Assembly (NCBI RefSeq): GCF_002797895.1
Contig: NZ_PGES01000002.1
Coordinates: 186,001-250,000 of the forward strand
From: Janthinobacterium sp. 67
Lineage (GTDB): Bacteria; Pseudomonadota; Gammaproteobacteria; Burkholderiales; Burkholderiaceae_D
DNA: 64,000 nucleotides
Direction of reading: 5' to 3'
Part shown: piece after piece, positions 16,870 to 25,103 of the stretch
Layout: each line of letters begins with the position of its first letter
Position numbering within the stretch: the first letter of the stretch is position 1
Notes under the pieces: model-generated
What the model was told of the DNA's origin: nothing
What the model saw: only the letters and a program-made list of their open reading frames with translations
The model's database searches: none
Translations under genes and position numbers: made by a program

Positions 16870-17628
16870 TCAATGTGCCGTCCTGGCTGCTCTCTGCCTG
16901 AACAGCAGGATCGCAGTCAGCATGAAGGCCAACAGTGCGGCCGATGCCGAATAGCGGCTCAACGCCAGACCACCCGCGCTCAGTGGCTTGTCCAGAAAAT
17001 CCCCGACCACGGCACCCAGCGGGCGAGTCAGGATGAACGCCGCCCAGAACAGCAGCGTGCGGGACACGCTCGTCCAGTAGTAGGCTGCCACGACCAGCGC
17101 GAGCAGCCCGCCGAACACGACGGCCGCACCCGTGTAGCCCAAGCCCGCCGTGTCGGCTGTCCAGTCGCCTAACGCGGTGCCCAGCGTTTGGGAGAACATG
17201 ATCGTCAGCCAGTAGAAGGCTTCTGCCTTGGGCGAGCTGACCGTGCTCACCGACACGGAGCCGAGGGTGCGATGCCAGACGAAGAGCGAGCCGAGCAGCA
17301 AGGCCAGCAGCAAGCTCGAACCTCCAGCGTACCCGATTCCCAGCGATCGATCCGCAAAATCGGCCAATGTCGTGCCGACCGTGGTCGTGGCGATGATGGT
17401 TGTCCAGTACAGGAAGGGATGGAAGCCTTTGGCCTTGACCTGCGCGACGACGGCAGCCAGGAAGATCGCCGCGAAGATGGCTGTACCGACCAGGTAGCCC
17501 AGGTTCATGGACATCGAAACCGCATCACCGCCAGTTTCACCGAGCGTCGTGGCGGCAATCTTGATGAGCCAGAAGCCCAGCGTGACTTCGGGCACCTTGG
17601 CCAGCGCGTGTTCAGTGGATGTTTTCAT
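16870..17628 (-). CDS. Multi-repeat membrane protein (COG4705-like), copy A
   Basis: This 252-residue integral membrane protein starts KVPEVTLGFWLIKIAATTLG. Four internal repeats each carry a T/P-L/V-G-x3-G/A-D motif: TTLGETGGD, TTVGTTLAD, QTLGTALGD and RPLGAVVGD. This is the pattern of the uncharacterised COG4705 membrane-anchored family. A paralogue lies two genes upstream (18117-18899). Regular acidic residues inside helix pairs suggest a transporter or channel, but no function is established. The start follows the lipoprotein gene after nine bases. Confidence 0.75.
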   Translation of the reverse strand: MKTSTEHALAKVPEVTLGFWLIKIAATTLGETGGDAVSMSMNLGYLVGTAIFAAIFLAAVVAQVKAKGFHPFLYWTTIIATTTVGTTLADFADRSLGIGYAGGSSLLLALLLGSLFVWHRTLGSVSVSTVSSPKAEAFYWLTIMFSQTLGTALGDWTADTAGLGYTGAAVVFGGLLALVVAAYYWTSVSRTLLFWAAFILTRPLGAVVGDFLDKPLSAGGLALSRYSASAALLAFMLTAILLFRQRAARTAH

Positions 17629-17637
17629 GGGGCGCGC

Positions 17638-18087
17638 TCACTTTCCTTCGAGCGTGTTAAAGGTTTTCAGCAGGGCATCCATCGCAGCCTTGCAGTCAGC
17701 CTGGCTTGGCGTGTCTGCGCGAAGCGTCGCAAGCGACTTGTCGATGGCCTTGTCGAGCAGATGCCAGTCATCTGCCGCGCGCGGTTTGAGTCCGGCTTCG
17801 GCCGAATCCCATGCGACTTCCAAGTCCTTGATGCGTGACTTGGCAGCAGGCAGATCGCCCTTGTCAACGATGGCGGCGACATCGGTGGCGATGCTGCGGA
17901 AGGCCGACAGGTCGCCCAGCTTGGATGCAGTTTTGACTTGCAAGGCCGAGACAGTCTGGGCCGGTGTAGTTGATGCCGAGCTTGCGTTGTTCTGATCGGC
18001 AGATTTGGAACAACCAGCCGCGAGGACCACGAGCACGGCGGCCGAAATGGCGGCAACAGGGCGAGCGATTGAGTGCTTTATGAGCAT
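17638..18087 (-). CDS. Periplasmic lipoprotein of unknown function
   Basis: This 149-residue protein has a signal peptide ending in a lipobox-like VVLAAGC, a Ser/Ala/Thr linker, and a helical domain ([31 protein letters not shown]). An AAGGAG sits before the ATG at 18087. It lies between the two COG4705-like genes and is probably a periplasmic partner of one of them. I do not recognise a named family. Confidence 0.7.
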   Translation of the reverse strand: MLIKHSIARPVAAISAAVLVVLAAGCSKSADQNNASSASTTPAQTVSALQVKTASKLGDLSAFRSIATDVAAIVDKGDLPAAKSRIKDLEVAWDSAEAGLKPRAADDWHLLDKAIDKSLATLRADTPSQADCKAAMDALLKTFNTLEGK

Positions 18088-18116
18088 GTTTTTCTCCTTG
18101 TGTAGAGCGAAGATGG

Positions 18117-18899
18117 TTATTCGACGAGCTGGGCCGAGCGGCGTCCATTCATGCCGATCTGCGCGACGGCCACCAGCATGACGATCACCGTGAGGAACAA
18201 GGCGCTTGTCCACATGGCACCCATGCCAAGGCCGCCATAGGTCTTGGCCTGAGTCAGCAAGTCGCCGAGTGCGGCCCCGAAGGGGCGGGTCAATATGTAG
18301 GCGATCCAGAAGGTCAGAACGGCGTTGCCGCCCATGCGCCAGGCGGTATAGGTGATGCCAATCAGCACACCGAACGCCACCGCGCCCCAGGTAAAGCCCA
18401 AGCCCAATGCCTCGGTCGCCAAATCGCCAGCAGCCGTGCCCAGCGCGAACGTGCAGAGGATGGCAGCCCAATAGAACAGCTCCCGGCTGCGCGTCACAAT
18501 GTCGTGAATGGACAGGGTGCGCTCGATCCGATACCAGACGAAGAAGATCGCGGCGAGCGCAACGGCGAACGCCGAGGTGCTGATGTACAGGCTGACGCCA
18601 AGGCCATCGGTCAGCAGATCGGTGATCTGGGTGCCGACCACGCTGACCAGTACCACCGTCAGCCAGTAAATCCAAGGGGTATAGCGTCGGGTGCGCAACT
18701 GCATGAACAAGGCGGCCGCCAACAGGGCAGCCATGACGGTTCGAGTCACGCCTTGCCCCCACCCTGCGTTGACCGCCAGGAAATCGGCTCCCGTCTCGCC
18801 CACCGTGGTGGACATGATCTTGATGATCCAGAACGACAGCGCGACTTCCGGGACTTTATTGAGCCAGCCAGTGGTGCTGCTCGTGGGCAATTTGTTCAT
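18117..18899 (-). CDS. Multi-repeat membrane protein (COG4705-like), copy B
   Basis: This 260-residue membrane protein is a paralogue of the one at 16870-17628. It shows the same opening ([20 protein letters not shown]) and the same four motifs ([36 protein letters not shown]). The start at 18899 has GGAGAA upstream. Two diverged copies in one operon suggest a heteromeric complex or two specificities. Confidence 0.75.
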   Translation of the reverse strand: MNKLPTSSTTGWLNKVPEVALSFWIIKIMSTTVGETGADFLAVNAGWGQGVTRTVMAALLAAALFMQLRTRRYTPWIYWLTVVLVSVVGTQITDLLTDGLGVSLYISTSAFAVALAAIFFVWYRIERTLSIHDIVTRSRELFYWAAILCTFALGTAAGDLATEALGLGFTWGAVAFGVLIGITYTAWRMGGNAVLTFWIAYILTRPFGAALGDLLTQAKTYGGLGMGAMWTSALFLTVIVMLVAVAQIGMNGRRSAQLVE

Positions 18900-18969
18900 G
18901 GTGTTCTCCTGCCGGGGGTGAAATGGTTTGCCAGCAGTTTGAACATGCTGACTTAGCCCGCCCATAGGC

Positions 18970-19566
18970 TCACTCGCGCACCCATCCAAGCGCGATCAAC
19001 CCGCTGAAAAGCCGCCGATGGATTCCGGTGGCAAGTTGATAACTTGGCAATAGATACCAGTGTGCTTCACGTAACGTCAGCCAGGCACAGATTGCAGCAA
19101 CGGCGATGGCCCCGAGCATGTCGAATGGGAAGTGCACTCCAAGGTAGATGCGCGCCCAGGCAATGGGAACGCCCAGCAAAGCCAAAGTCACGCCTGCAAT
19201 TCGTGGGCCTCGTTGCAGCGCGAGGCTGAAGGCAACCGCCCACCACAGCGTCAGGTGATCGCTTGGGAAAGACGAATCGGCAACATGAGGGATGAGGGTG
19301 TGACCCAGGCCGATCATGAAAGGTCGGGGATGCAACCAAGCCAGGCCGATGATCTGGTTGATGAGCAGGCCCAGCAATCCCGATGCGCTAGCAACGAGCA
19401 TCGTCTTGCGGGTAGGCTCGCCGCCGCGAAGCCAGCCGATGCCGATCAGGAGTGGAACCGCCCAGATGAGCTGTTCGGCCAAGAAGGTGGCCAACGTCAG
19501 AGCCAAAGCACTGGGATGCTCCGGTGCGTTGAGCCAGAGAAAAAATGTATGGTTGAGTGATTCCAT
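18970..19566 (-). CDS. PAP2-family membrane phosphatase
   Basis: This 198-residue membrane protein has the PAP2 phosphatase motifs WLHPRPFMIGLG, SSFPSDHLTLWWAVAF and RIYLGVHFPFDMLG. It resembles BcrC-type undecaprenyl-diphosphate phosphatases, which recycle the lipid carrier of peptidoglycan at the outer face of the inner membrane. The motifs look complete, so activity is likely. The start at 19566 has GGAG upstream. It suggests that the cargo operon works on the envelope. Confidence 0.85.
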   Translation of the reverse strand: MESLNHTFFLWLNAPEHPSALALTLATFLAEQLIWAVPLLIGIGWLRGGEPTRKTMLVASASGLLGLLINQIIGLAWLHPRPFMIGLGHTLIPHVADSSFPSDHLTLWWAVAFSLALQRGPRIAGVTLALLGVPIAWARIYLGVHFPFDMLGAIAVAAICAWLTLREAHWYLLPSYQLATGIHRRLFSGLIALGWVRE

Positions 19567-19622
19567 GAGGTCTCCGGGCCGGATCGCCTCCGAGGGAAAC
19601 GATCCGGCCATACTGTCGGGAG

Positions 19623-19958
19623 TCAGTCCCGCTTGTCGTGGTCATCATCGTGATCCGCCTTGTCCTCGGCAGACGAGATGACCGTGCCCTTGTCGGCATC
19701 GACCCGGACATCGAAGACCTTGGCCCCGCTGACGACTTCCACGTCGTAGACCCAGCCTTGCTTCGAGTTCTCGTACTCGGCGCGTGACGCCTTGCCATTG
19801 GCGTGCTGCTCGGCGACGGTGACCGCCTGTGTGAGGGGAATCTTGGCCTTGCTGATTGCCAGTGCGTCGTTTTCCATACCGCCATTGGCGGCGTAGGCGA
19901 CCGCGCCGGTTGCAGCGATGGCGACGGCCAGAAGGGAAAGTTTGGTATAGCGGTACAT
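19623..19958 (-). CDS. PepSY-domain periplasmic protein
   Basis: This 111-residue protein has a signal peptide ending AVAYA and a single PepSY domain (KAKIPLTQAVTVAEQHANGK, YDVEVVSGAKVFDVRVDA), with a His/Asp-rich tail (DKADHDDDHDKRD) that could bind metal. PepSY proteins are often first in operons of two-component systems. It is the first gene of the minus-strand cargo; its promoter must lie in 19959-20106, inside the right end of the transposon. Confidence 0.82.
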   Translation of the reverse strand: MYRYTKLSLLAVAIAATGAVAYAANGGMENDALAISKAKIPLTQAVTVAEQHANGKASRAEYENSKQGWVYDVEVVSGAKVFDVRVDADKGTVISSAEDKADHDDDHDKRD

Positions 19959-20106
19959 GATGCTTCTCCAGAAGAGTGCAGGGATTTGCACAGTGGAGAA
20001 GGTACGCAGGCAGACTTAGCTCGCACTGAGCCGGGAAGTTTTCGCTCTCGCCGATGTAGTGTTATCGACTCCTGACAATTGGTGCAGTCGTCTTCTGAAA
20101 ATGACA

Positions 20107-20205
20107 ATGTGGCGGCCTTTTCAAGCACACCGACAATCCACAATCCCTATCCAATATTCAAAGTCCAGCTATACTGAGTTTTCGTGATTAATTGGACAAG
20201 TCGCC
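20107..20205. promoter_or_regulatory. Resolvase upstream (res) region with TSD right copy
   Basis: The first five bases (ATGTG) are the right target duplication. The next 94 bases lead to the resolvase start and contain GACA-type half-sites (CCGACAATCC, TTGGACAAG) that could be recombinase subsites. The Tn402-like element therefore sits inside or beside the res site of the downstream resolvase. Confidence 0.6.
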
Positions 20206-20781
20206 ATGCTGATCGGCTACGCCCGCGTCTCGACCGACGACCAAAATCTGGACTTGCAGCGCGATGCGTTGCAGGCGGCCGGCTGCGAGCGGGTTTTCGA
20301 GGACATGGTGAGCGGTGCCAGGGCGGAGCGCACCGGGCTGGCCACCCTCATGAGCATGCTGCGCGCCGGCGACACGGTGGTCATCTGGCGGCTGGACCGG
20401 CTGGGGCGGTCGCTCAAGAACCTCATCGAGCTGGTCGAACGGCTAGAGGCCGCCAAGGTCGGGCTGCGCAGCCTTCAAGAGAACATCGACACCACATCGA
20501 GCGGCGGCAAGCTGGTCTTCCACCTGTTCGGCGCACTGGCCGAGTTCGAGCGCAATCTGATCCGCGAGCGCACGCAGGCCGGGCTGCTCGCGGCGCGTGC
20601 ACGCGGCCGCATGGGCGGACGGCCCAAGCGCCTCGATCCGGCCAAGCTCGCGCTGGCCCTGAAATTGCACCGGGAGCGAAACCATACTGTTGAGGAAATC
20701 TGCAAGATGATGGGGATTTCCAAATCCACGCTCTACAACTACCTCGACAAGGCTGACGGTGATGGCGGCCGGGTGGCGTAA
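20206..20781 (+). CDS. tnpR: Serine resolvase
   Basis: This 191-residue serine recombinase starts MLIGYARVSTDDQNLDLQ, with the catalytic Ser in RVSTDDQ and Arg residues in WRLDRLGRSLKNL. A C-terminal helix-turn-helix reads MMGISKSTLYNYL. It is translationally coupled to the transposase gene, which starts before its stop. It is distinct from TniR at 13713 and belongs to the second transposon. Confidence 0.92.
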   Translation: MLIGYARVSTDDQNLDLQRDALQAAGCERVFEDMVSGARAERTGLATLMSMLRAGDTVVIWRLDRLGRSLKNLIELVERLEAAKVGLRSLQENIDTTSSGGKLVFHLFGALAEFERNLIRERTQAGLLAARARGRMGGRPKRLDPAKLALALKLHRERNHTVEEICKMMGISKSTLYNYLDKADGDGGRVA

Positions 20782-22420
20782 GCAGATATCGGTCGAGTCG
20801 CTGCTGCAATTGCGGCAGCGACTCGACCGTCTGCCGCACAAAAGTTCGGAGCGCGCCGCCCAGGTGCGGGCCATGTCCGAGCTGTACGGCATCTCCACTT
20901 CAACGGTATATCGCGCCCTGACGGAATTTTTGAAACCTCGCGTGATCCACCGCACCGATCACGGCAAGCCTCGCGTGCTGCCGAAATCGGAACTGGAGCG
21001 CTACTGCGAGCTGGTCGCCGCCCTCAAGCTGCGCACCACCAACAAGCAGGGCCGCCACCTGTCCACGAAGCGCGCCATCGAGCTGCTGGAAGAGTATGGC
21101 GTCGAGACGGCGCAAGGCCTGGTGCGCGCGCCGCAAGGCGTGCTGACGCGCAGCACGGTCAACCAGTACCTCACGCTTTGGCACCTCGACCAGCCGCGTC
21201 TGCGCCGCCAGCCGCCAGCGGTACGCTTCCAGGCCGAACACAGCAACGACTGCTGGCAGTTCGATATGTCGCCATCCGACCTCAAGCGGATCGACCGGCC
21301 GGAATGGGTGGAGCCAGGTAAGGGCGAACCGACCATGATGCTGTACAGCGTCGTGGACGACCGCAGCGGCGTGCCTTATGTGGAGTACCGCTGCGTTTAT
21401 GGGGAGGATGCCGAATCGGCGCTGCGCTTCCTGTTCAACGCGATGGCGGCGAAGGCCGACCCTGAATATCCGTTCCAAGGCCGGCCGCTGATGATCTACC
21501 TCGACAACGGCCCGGTCGCCAAGAGCCGGGTTTTCCAAAACGTGATGCAGGCGCTGGGCATCGAGTGGATGACGCACATCCCGGCCGGCAAGGACGGCGA
21601 GCGGGTTACGGCGCGCTCCAAGGGAAAAGTTGAACGACCGTTCCGCACGGTGAAGGAAGCCCACGAGACGCTGTACCACTTCCACAAACCGGAGACCGAG
21701 CAGCAGGCCAACGAATGGCTGATGCGCTACCTGATGCGCTACATTCGCCAGGATCACCGATCCGAGCCGCATTCGCGCATCGAGGACTGGCTTGCCAACT
21801 TCCCCAGCGGCGGCATCCGGGAAATGTGCGCATGGGAGCAGTACTGCCGCTTCGCCCGCGAGCCGGAACGGCGCCGGGTGGGAGTGGACGCGCGCGTGTC
21901 GGTCGAGGGCACCAGCTACGAAGTCGAGCCGGACATGGCCGGCGAATACGTGCTTCTGCTTTGGGGGCTGTTCGACAACGAACTGTACGTCGAGTACGAA
22001 GGCGTGCGCACCGGCCCATACTATCCGGTCGCCGGGCCGATCCCATTAAACCGCTACCGTGCATTCAAGCGTGGCGCGGCCGACGCGCGCGCCGACCGCA
22101 TCCGCACTCTGGCCGACCAGCTCAAACTGCCCATCGAGGCGCTGGCCGGCAAGGAGCTGCACTTGGCCCCACTAAATCTACCAGGCGAATTGCCAATCCA
22201 GCCCTTCAACGCCGAGGCGCACGAATTCCATTTTGCGAACGTCATCGCCGCCAAGCTCGCGATTGCGGACGAGCTGGCCAGGCCGCTGGCCAAGCTGTCG
22301 CAAGAGGATCGCGCCGTCATCGACCAGGTGCTGAGCGAGACGCTGACACGCAGCGTCGTGCTCGCTCGCATACGAGATTATTTCCGAAACAAGAAGACTG
22401 GAGAGGACCATGCGAGTTGA
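20762..22420 (+). CDS. DDE transposase of the second transposon (TniA/TnsB-like)
   Basis: This 552-residue protein has an N-terminal helix-turn-helix (MSELYGISTSTVYRALTEFL), a retroviral-type integrase core with Asp in WQFDMSPSDLKR, Asp in MIYLDNGPVA and Glu in SKGKVERPFRTVKE, and a C-terminal Mu-type beta domain. With an AAA ATPase gene overlapping its end, it matches the TnsB/TniA plus TnsC/TniB plan of Mu-like transposons. An adjacent GTG at 20759 could serve as start. Confidence 0.85.
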   Translation: MAAGWRKQISVESLLQLRQRLDRLPHKSSERAAQVRAMSELYGISTSTVYRALTEFLKPRVIHRTDHGKPRVLPKSELERYCELVAALKLRTTNKQGRHLSTKRAIELLEEYGVETAQGLVRAPQGVLTRSTVNQYLTLWHLDQPRLRRQPPAVRFQAEHSNDCWQFDMSPSDLKRIDRPEWVEPGKGEPTMMLYSVVDDRSGVPYVEYRCVYGEDAESALRFLFNAMAAKADPEYPFQGRPLMIYLDNGPVAKSRVFQNVMQALGIEWMTHIPAGKDGERVTARSKGKVERPFRTVKEAHETLYHFHKPETEQQANEWLMRYLMRYIRQDHRSEPHSRIEDWLANFPSGGIREMCAWEQYCRFAREPERRRVGVDARVSVEGTSYEVEPDMAGEYVLLLWGLFDNELYVEYEGVRTGPYYPVAGPIPLNRYRAFKRGAADARADRIRTLADQLKLPIEALAGKELHLAPLNLPGELPIQPFNAEAHEFHFANVIAAKLAIADELARPLAKLSQEDRAVIDQVLSETLTRSVVLARIRDYFRNKKTGEDHAS

Positions 22421-23381
22421 AGTGATGCAGTACTACGGGCTGACACAGCCGCTCAGCCAGGCCGGCTACTACGAAACCGACCACCACAAGCAGCTGATCA
22501 AGGACATCAAGGGCGCGGTCCTTGAGGGGCGGCTGATCGCCCTGTGCGGCGTTGTCGGCAGCGGCAAGACGGTCACGCTGCGCCGCCTTCAGCAGATTTT
22601 GAAGGACGAGAACCGCGTGGCTGTCGCCAAGTCGCTATCCGTGGAAAAGCACAGCATCAAGCTGGCCACCTTGATCTCCACGCTCTACTACGACCTGACG
22701 CAGGACAAGCAGGTACAAATTCCCAAGCAGAGCGAGAAGCGCGAACGCGAATTGCAGGAAATCGTCAAAAAAGGGAAGCGGCCGGTGGCGCTGTTCGTCG
22801 ACGAGGCGCACGACCTGAACGGACACACTCTCATCGGCCTCAAGCGCCTGATGGAAGTGGTCGAGGACGCGGGAGGCCGGCTGTCAGTGATCCTGGCCGG
22901 CCATCCTAAACTGCGCAACGACCTGCGCCGGCCGACCATGGAGGAAATCGGCTACCGCACCGACATCTTCACGCTCGATGGCGTCGCCGGCAGCCAGCGC
23001 GAGTACATCCTGTGGCTGCTTGGCGCGAGCGCGGCCCCGAACACCGATCCCGAGTCGATACTCGACGGCGAAGCAATTGATATCCTGTCCACCAAACTGC
23101 GCACGCCGCTACAAGTCCAACTGCACCTGACCCTGGCGCTGGAGGCGGGCTACCAGACCGGCGAGAAGCCCGTCACGGCCGCGCTGGTGGAAACCGTGCT
23201 GTCGCGCCAGCTGGACGATCTGGAGCCGACCCTGACCCGCCACGGGTACAGGCTGAAGGATATGGTCGAGCAGTTCGACGCCAAGCCGGCGGAAATCCGC
23301 GCGCTGTTCAACAACAAACTCGAACCGGCGCGCACCGCAGAGCTGCGCGACCGGATACTTGCCGCAGGCCTGCCGATCTGA
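22410..23381 (+). CDS. AAA ATPase of the second transposon (TniB/ExeA-like)
   Basis: This 323-residue ATPase has Walker A GVVGSGKT and Walker B VALFVDEAHDL, with YYGLTQPLSQAGYY at the N terminus. It resembles ExeA and TniB proteins, which load on target DNA and activate the transposase. The start overlaps the transposase stop by 11 bases, showing one transcription unit. Confidence 0.88.
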   Translation: MRVEVMQYYGLTQPLSQAGYYETDHHKQLIKDIKGAVLEGRLIALCGVVGSGKTVTLRRLQQILKDENRVAVAKSLSVEKHSIKLATLISTLYYDLTQDKQVQIPKQSEKRERELQEIVKKGKRPVALFVDEAHDLNGHTLIGLKRLMEVVEDAGGRLSVILAGHPKLRNDLRRPTMEEIGYRTDIFTLDGVAGSQREYILWLLGASAAPNTDPESILDGEAIDILSTKLRTPLQVQLHLTLALEAGYQTGEKPVTAALVETVLSRQLDDLEPTLTRHGYRLKDMVEQFDAKPAEIRALFNNKLEPARTAELRDRILAAGLPI

Positions 23382-23389
23382 TATTGCCC

Positions 23390-24094
23390 ATGAAATTTAA
23401 ACAATTTACCGTCGCCTCCTGCTTTTCGTCCTTTATGCTGCCGCACGTCCTGTTCTTGAACGAACTGGAGGCGCGGAAGAAGGCGGTCATGAGCTGCTGC
23501 CTGGCGTGGAACATCAGCCTGTTTCCTGACGCCGAGCAAGAGGACCACGTCGACAGAATCTGGAAAATGGTCGAGGCCGACAACCAGGAGGCACCACCTC
23601 CCGGCTTGGAGCATGGATTCAAGCAGGACCTGCGCATGCTGATCGAGCAGAAACAGGAGCTGTTTCCGTGGACGCACACGAACATCCCAAAGGCAGACTT
23701 GATCGGAGCGGGCTTCCACGATGTATTGAGGATCGACACCGGCACCGCCATGACCGAGGAAGTCGAAATCCTTGCTTGGCCGAATCCGACCGGCCTGCCG
23801 CTCATTATCGAACATCTGCGGGGCATCCAGAGCGACACGGCCGCCCAGGTCGGACTGCTGGCGCAGGCCAGGCGCGTCCCTGGATCATTCACCGACATCG
23901 AGGCAACTCAGATGACGACAGCGTATTGCGTACAGCGGGCCGATCTGGTCGGCTACCGGCACATCCTGACGGTGTGGCGCGACACCCAGCCAGCGGCGAG
24001 CGTCAAGCGCGTCATCGACCACTGGCTGGGCGTGCTGGCCGAAATCGAGGCCGATACCAAGGCGGTGTTGAACATCCTGGTCAGTTGCAAATAA
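23390..24094 (+). CDS. Fourth gene of the second transposon, unknown
   Basis: This 234-residue protein begins MKFKQFTVASCFSSFMLPHV and has no motif that I recognise. It follows the ATPase after eight bases and ends inside the first 21-base terminal repeat, so it is part of the transposon. By position it replaces TniQ/TnsD, hence a target-choice or regulatory role is possible, but it lacks the Cys/His clusters of TniQ. I chose the ATG at 23390; a TTG at 23384 is in frame. Confidence 0.65.
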   Translation: MKFKQFTVASCFSSFMLPHVLFLNELEARKKAVMSCCLAWNISLFPDAEQEDHVDRIWKMVEADNQEAPPPGLEHGFKQDLRMLIEQKQELFPWTHTNIPKADLIGAGFHDVLRIDTGTAMTEEVEILAWPNPTGLPLIIEHLRGIQSDTAAQVGLLAQARRVPGSFTDIEATQMTTAYCVQRADLVGYRHILTVWRDTQPAASVKRVIDHWLGVLAEIEADTKAVLNILVSCK

Positions 24095-24197
24095 TTCTGG
24101 TTCGCGCCGATGGAATGCAAGTCCGCGCGGATAAATGCAGGTTCATTCGCAGCTAATGCTGGTTTGAGGGGGCCTTCATTCGCAGTTATTCCTGGCC
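24082..24197 (+). repeat. Five imperfect 21-bp direct repeats at transposon end
   Basis: Units of about 21 bases start at 24082, 24103, 24123, 24144 and 24177. The best pair are CATTCGCAGCTAATGCTGGT (24144) and CATTCGCAGTTATTCCTGGC (24177). Such arrays are transposase binding sites at the ends of Tn7- and Tn402-like elements. The outer boundary may be the ACA at about 24245-24247, but this was not fixed. Confidence 0.65.
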
Positions 24198-24289
24198 GAG
24201 AATCGGCTGGATTGCTGGTCCGGCCCGTTTCGATTGCAGGTCGTTACACCTAGTGTTCCGCACCCGATAATCAAACAAGGAAGTATCGT

Positions 24290-24607
24290 ATGTCGCAAAT
24301 TGTCATCAGTGAACCAGACATTGTAGCTGCTGTAGCACACCTGCGAGTGCTGCCGTATTCGGCCACGGCATCGATGCCGGTCGAGTGGTCGCGCAAACGA
24401 TTCTTGGACACGCTTGCGGCCACTTTGAAGGCGAACCCCAAGGCCAATGGCACTTTGCAGGTTGCGCCTGGCGTATGGGCGCTGGTGCAGCCCTTTGGCG
24501 TCGATCTGGCCGGTACTGAATTCGACCGGGACGAGCGGCGCCAAGTTTGGGTTCTCCTGCGTTCGGTCGGTACTGATCCCGGCCGCATCGAAACTCTGGC
24601 AATTTGA
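24290..24607 (+). CDS. Hypothetical protein
   Basis: This is an unrecognised soluble protein of 105 residues (MSQIVISEPDIVAAVAHLRV) with a good upstream AAGGAAG. It is the first of a run of small plus-strand genes after the transposon end. No catalytic or membrane motif is visible. Confidence 0.55.
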   Translation: MSQIVISEPDIVAAVAHLRVLPYSATASMPVEWSRKRFLDTLAATLKANPKANGTLQVAPGVWALVQPFGVDLAGTEFDRDERRQVWVLLRSVGTDPGRIETLAI

Positions 24608-24620
24608 TCGAGGAATTTCC

Positions 24621-24763
24621 ATGAACGACGAACGACGTGGGAAGATACAAAAAAAGACGAAGAAAAATGGTACGAAAACTCAGTTGTACAAATTGTTGCC
24701 GGTTTAATAATCGGGTACGGAATAATTCGACTAATTAGATTCTTGGTCGAGTCTGCATCCTAA
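24621..24763 (+). CDS. Small membrane protein with A7 frameshift site
   Basis: In the start frame the gene reads 28 codons and stops at 24707. A slippery heptamer A-AAA-AAG sits in the right phase at 24650-24656. A -1 shift there gives a 47-residue product with DEEKWYENSV followed by one membrane helix (VQIVAGLIIGYGIIRLIRFL) and a stop at 24761-24763. Since only the shifted frame makes a sensible protein, this is either programmed frameshifting or a one-base expansion of the A run. An AGGAA precedes the ATG. Confidence 0.55.
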
Positions 24764-24806
24764 ACTAGGATGGAAAACGCGCCCTGGGTGTAAACAAGGA
24801 GCTAAT

Positions 24807-25067
24807 ATGTATGAAAGTGAAAAATATATCGAACATTCAGCAATCCAATGCGGCGGCGTCGATATCGCTGATACAAGCAAGGGGAACACTCCGACCCGTG
24901 ATCGCATTTGGGTTGGTGTTGGCATTGAGGGAAAATGGCTGACTTCACGTGAGGTCCGTGAAGTGGCTGCTGCTCTGATAATGACTGCAGATGCGCATGA
25001 TGCACGTATGACCGATAAAGCAACGATGCCAGACTATCTGGCCGCGATGGATCACGAGAACTCGTAA
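24807..25067 (+). CDS. Hypothetical protein
   Basis: This is an unrecognised acidic protein of 86 residues (MYESEKYIEHSAIQCGG) with AAGGAG upstream. The C-terminal half is helical (REVREVAAALIMTADAHDAR). No known motif was seen. It belongs to the small-gene run at 24290-25961. Confidence 0.55.
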   Translation: MYESEKYIEHSAIQCGGVDIADTSKGNTPTRDRIWVGVGIEGKWLTSREVREVAAALIMTADAHDARMTDKATMPDYLAAMDHENS

Positions 25068-25103
25068 TTTTGTACCGGAGAGAAAGTTGATTTGGAGAGC
25101 AGA

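Larger units (their letters stand above)
9705..20106 (+). mobile_element. Tn402/Tn5053-family transposon, complete
   Basis: The element is 10,402 bases long. It is bounded by perfect 31-base inverted repeats (9705-9735 and 20076-20106) starting TGTCATTTTCAGAAGACG. Internal 19-base TniA-type sites are seen at 9714-9732 and 9783-9801. It carries the full tniA-tniB-tniQ-tniR module on the plus strand and an eight-gene cargo on the minus strand. The 5-base target repeats are identical. It lies just upstream of a resolvase gene, in line with the known preference of this family for res sites. There is no integron or mer cargo, which are the usual passengers of this family. Confidence 0.95.

Noticed and set aside
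14854..19611. Several long plus-strand frames opposite the cargo operon, such as 15487-16071 and 17188-17838
   Set aside because: They are antisense to well-supported kinase and membrane genes and show only GC-driven openness.
9705..20106. Class 1 integron in the Tn402-like element
   Set aside because: No intI, attI or gene cassettes with attC sites were seen; the cargo is an ordinary operon.
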